Source: Amycolatopsis sp. WAC 01376 | GTDB lineage: Bacteria > Actinomycetota > Actinomycetes > Mycobacteriales > Pseudonocardiaceae | NCBI RefSeq assembly: GCF_003947415.1 | Contig: NZ_QHKL01000015.1 | Span: forward strand, 1-64,000 | Length of the DNA stretch: 64,000 bases | Reading direction: 5' to 3' | In this document: one piece after another, positions 63,466 to 64,000 of the stretch | How the letters are laid out: each line of letters opens with the position of its first letter | Position numbering within the stretch: the first letter of the stretch is position 1 | The notes under the pieces: generated by a model | Database searches by the model: none | What the model was told of the DNA's origin: nothing | What the model saw: the letters and a program-made list of their open reading frames with translations, nothing else | Position numbers and translations under genes: made by a program

Positions 63466-64000
63466 TCAGTCCTCCGCCGCGATGCCCCAACCGGCGGCGG
63501 AGGACAGACCCTCCAGGTAGCCGATGGCGCGTTCGGTCTTGGGATAACGGCGAACGAGCTCCCAGAACGCCGCGTTGTGCCCTGGTTCTTTCAGATGTGC
63601 GAGTTCGTGCACGAGGACGTAGTCCAGCACCCATCCCGGCACCCGGCGCAGGCGATCACTGACCCTGATCGTCGCGTCGACCGGCGTGCAGGACGCCCAC
63701 CTCGTCCGCATCGGCGGGACCCAGCGAACGCTCGCGGGTATCGCCTTTCCGTCCAGATACTTCGCCGAGAGCACGGCGCAGCGCGCCAGCAGTGCCTCGT
63801 CGGAGGCCTTCGGCGGCGAGGCCTGCCGCGGGCCCTTGCGCAGCAGTTTGCGCTGCATCTCGGCTACCCAGTGCTTCTCCTCGGCCCGGGTCATCCGGGC
63901 AGGGATCAGCACGACGAGGGTGTCCTCGTCCCAGTACGCGGTGACGGTCCGGTGACGGCGTTGGCTACGCCGTACCTCGACCTTGTGTTCGGGAGTGTCC
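63466..64000 (-). CDS. YgjP/M48-type metallopeptidase, 5' end outside window
   Basis: At least 178 residues; the frame stays open to the window edge (VEVRRSQRRHRTVTAYW is part of it), so an internal ATG at 63912 is not the true start. WASCTPVDATIRVSDRLRR and the zinc site VHELAHLKEPGHNAAFW identify the YgjP-like WLM/M48 metallopeptidase family. It converges on DUF2342 with 6 bp between stops. Confidence 0.9.
   Translation of the reverse strand, partial: DTPEHKVEVRRSQRRHRTVTAYWDEDTLVVLIPARMTRAEEKHWVAEMQRKLLRKGPRQASPPKASDEALLARCAVLSAKYLDGKAIPASVRWVPPMRTRWASCTPVDATIRVSDRLRRVPGWVLDYVLVHELAHLKEPGHNAAFWELVRRYPKTERAIGYLEGLSSAAGWGIAAED

Overview
This 64 kb window is high-GC actinobacterial chromosome. 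The best fit is Pseudonocardiales, probably Amycolatopsis. This rests on gene content (prfB-ftsE-ftsX-smpB-ssrA, UPF0182/PPA1309/Lon-like PDZ block, parE/parC, NarL-type two-component pairs, CE1758/CE1759 pair), the tmRNA tag and GTG/ATG starts with 4-bp overlaps. The genus is an inference; no 16S gene or search was available.

Layout. 1-0.14 kb: tail of an IS30-type transposase. 0.14-6.0 kb: aldo/keto reductase, two TetR regulators, PGPGW membrane protein, NmrA-like protein with a twin operator, YciI-like protein, FMN reductase plus luciferase-like monooxygenase. 6.1-8.5 kb: secreted GH76 protein and a membrane cyclase-like protein. 8.7-13.3 kb: topoisomerase IV (parE, parC). 13.5-18.1 kb: five-gene acyl-CoA/lipid catabolic operon on the minus strand. 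18.3-26.5 kb: secreted protein, RraA-like, LysR, DsbA-like plus MauE-like pair, solute-binding lipoprotein, HrpB helicase, pore-less ion-transporter-like protein. 26.6-29.3 kb: ABC ATPase, secreted hydrolase, ABC permease. 29.6-34.6 kb: TetR/FAD monooxygenase pair, two-component system with an unusual kinase, two small unknown genes. 35.1-43.0 kb: histidine utilisation (hutH, hutU, M20 hydrolase, hutF, hutI) with a divergent IclR regulator. 44.5-44.9 kb: tmRNA. 45.0-47.5 kb: sensor-domain protein, kinase, regulator. 48.0-49.3 kb: acyltransferase-3. 49.3-53.6 kb: amidohydrolase, smpB, ftsX, ftsE, prfB. 53.7-57.1 kb: PadR, TetR plus FAD monooxygenase, two identical initiator tRNA genes. 57.1-64.0 kb: UPF0182, PPA1309, PDZ/Lon-like protease, DUF2342, YgjP-like metallopeptidase (runs off the window).

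The most striking signal lies between genes. A 17-bp imperfect palindrome (AGCAAGGGACCTTTGCT or its complement) occurs about 24 times, only between genes or across stop codons. Two of its loci are inverted copies of a ~240-bp composite element built from several hairpins. Other palindrome families, a 21-bp tandem array and a MITE-like insertion bounded by a 27-bp duplication add to this. No CRISPR array, prophage or recognisable antibiotic cluster was seen.
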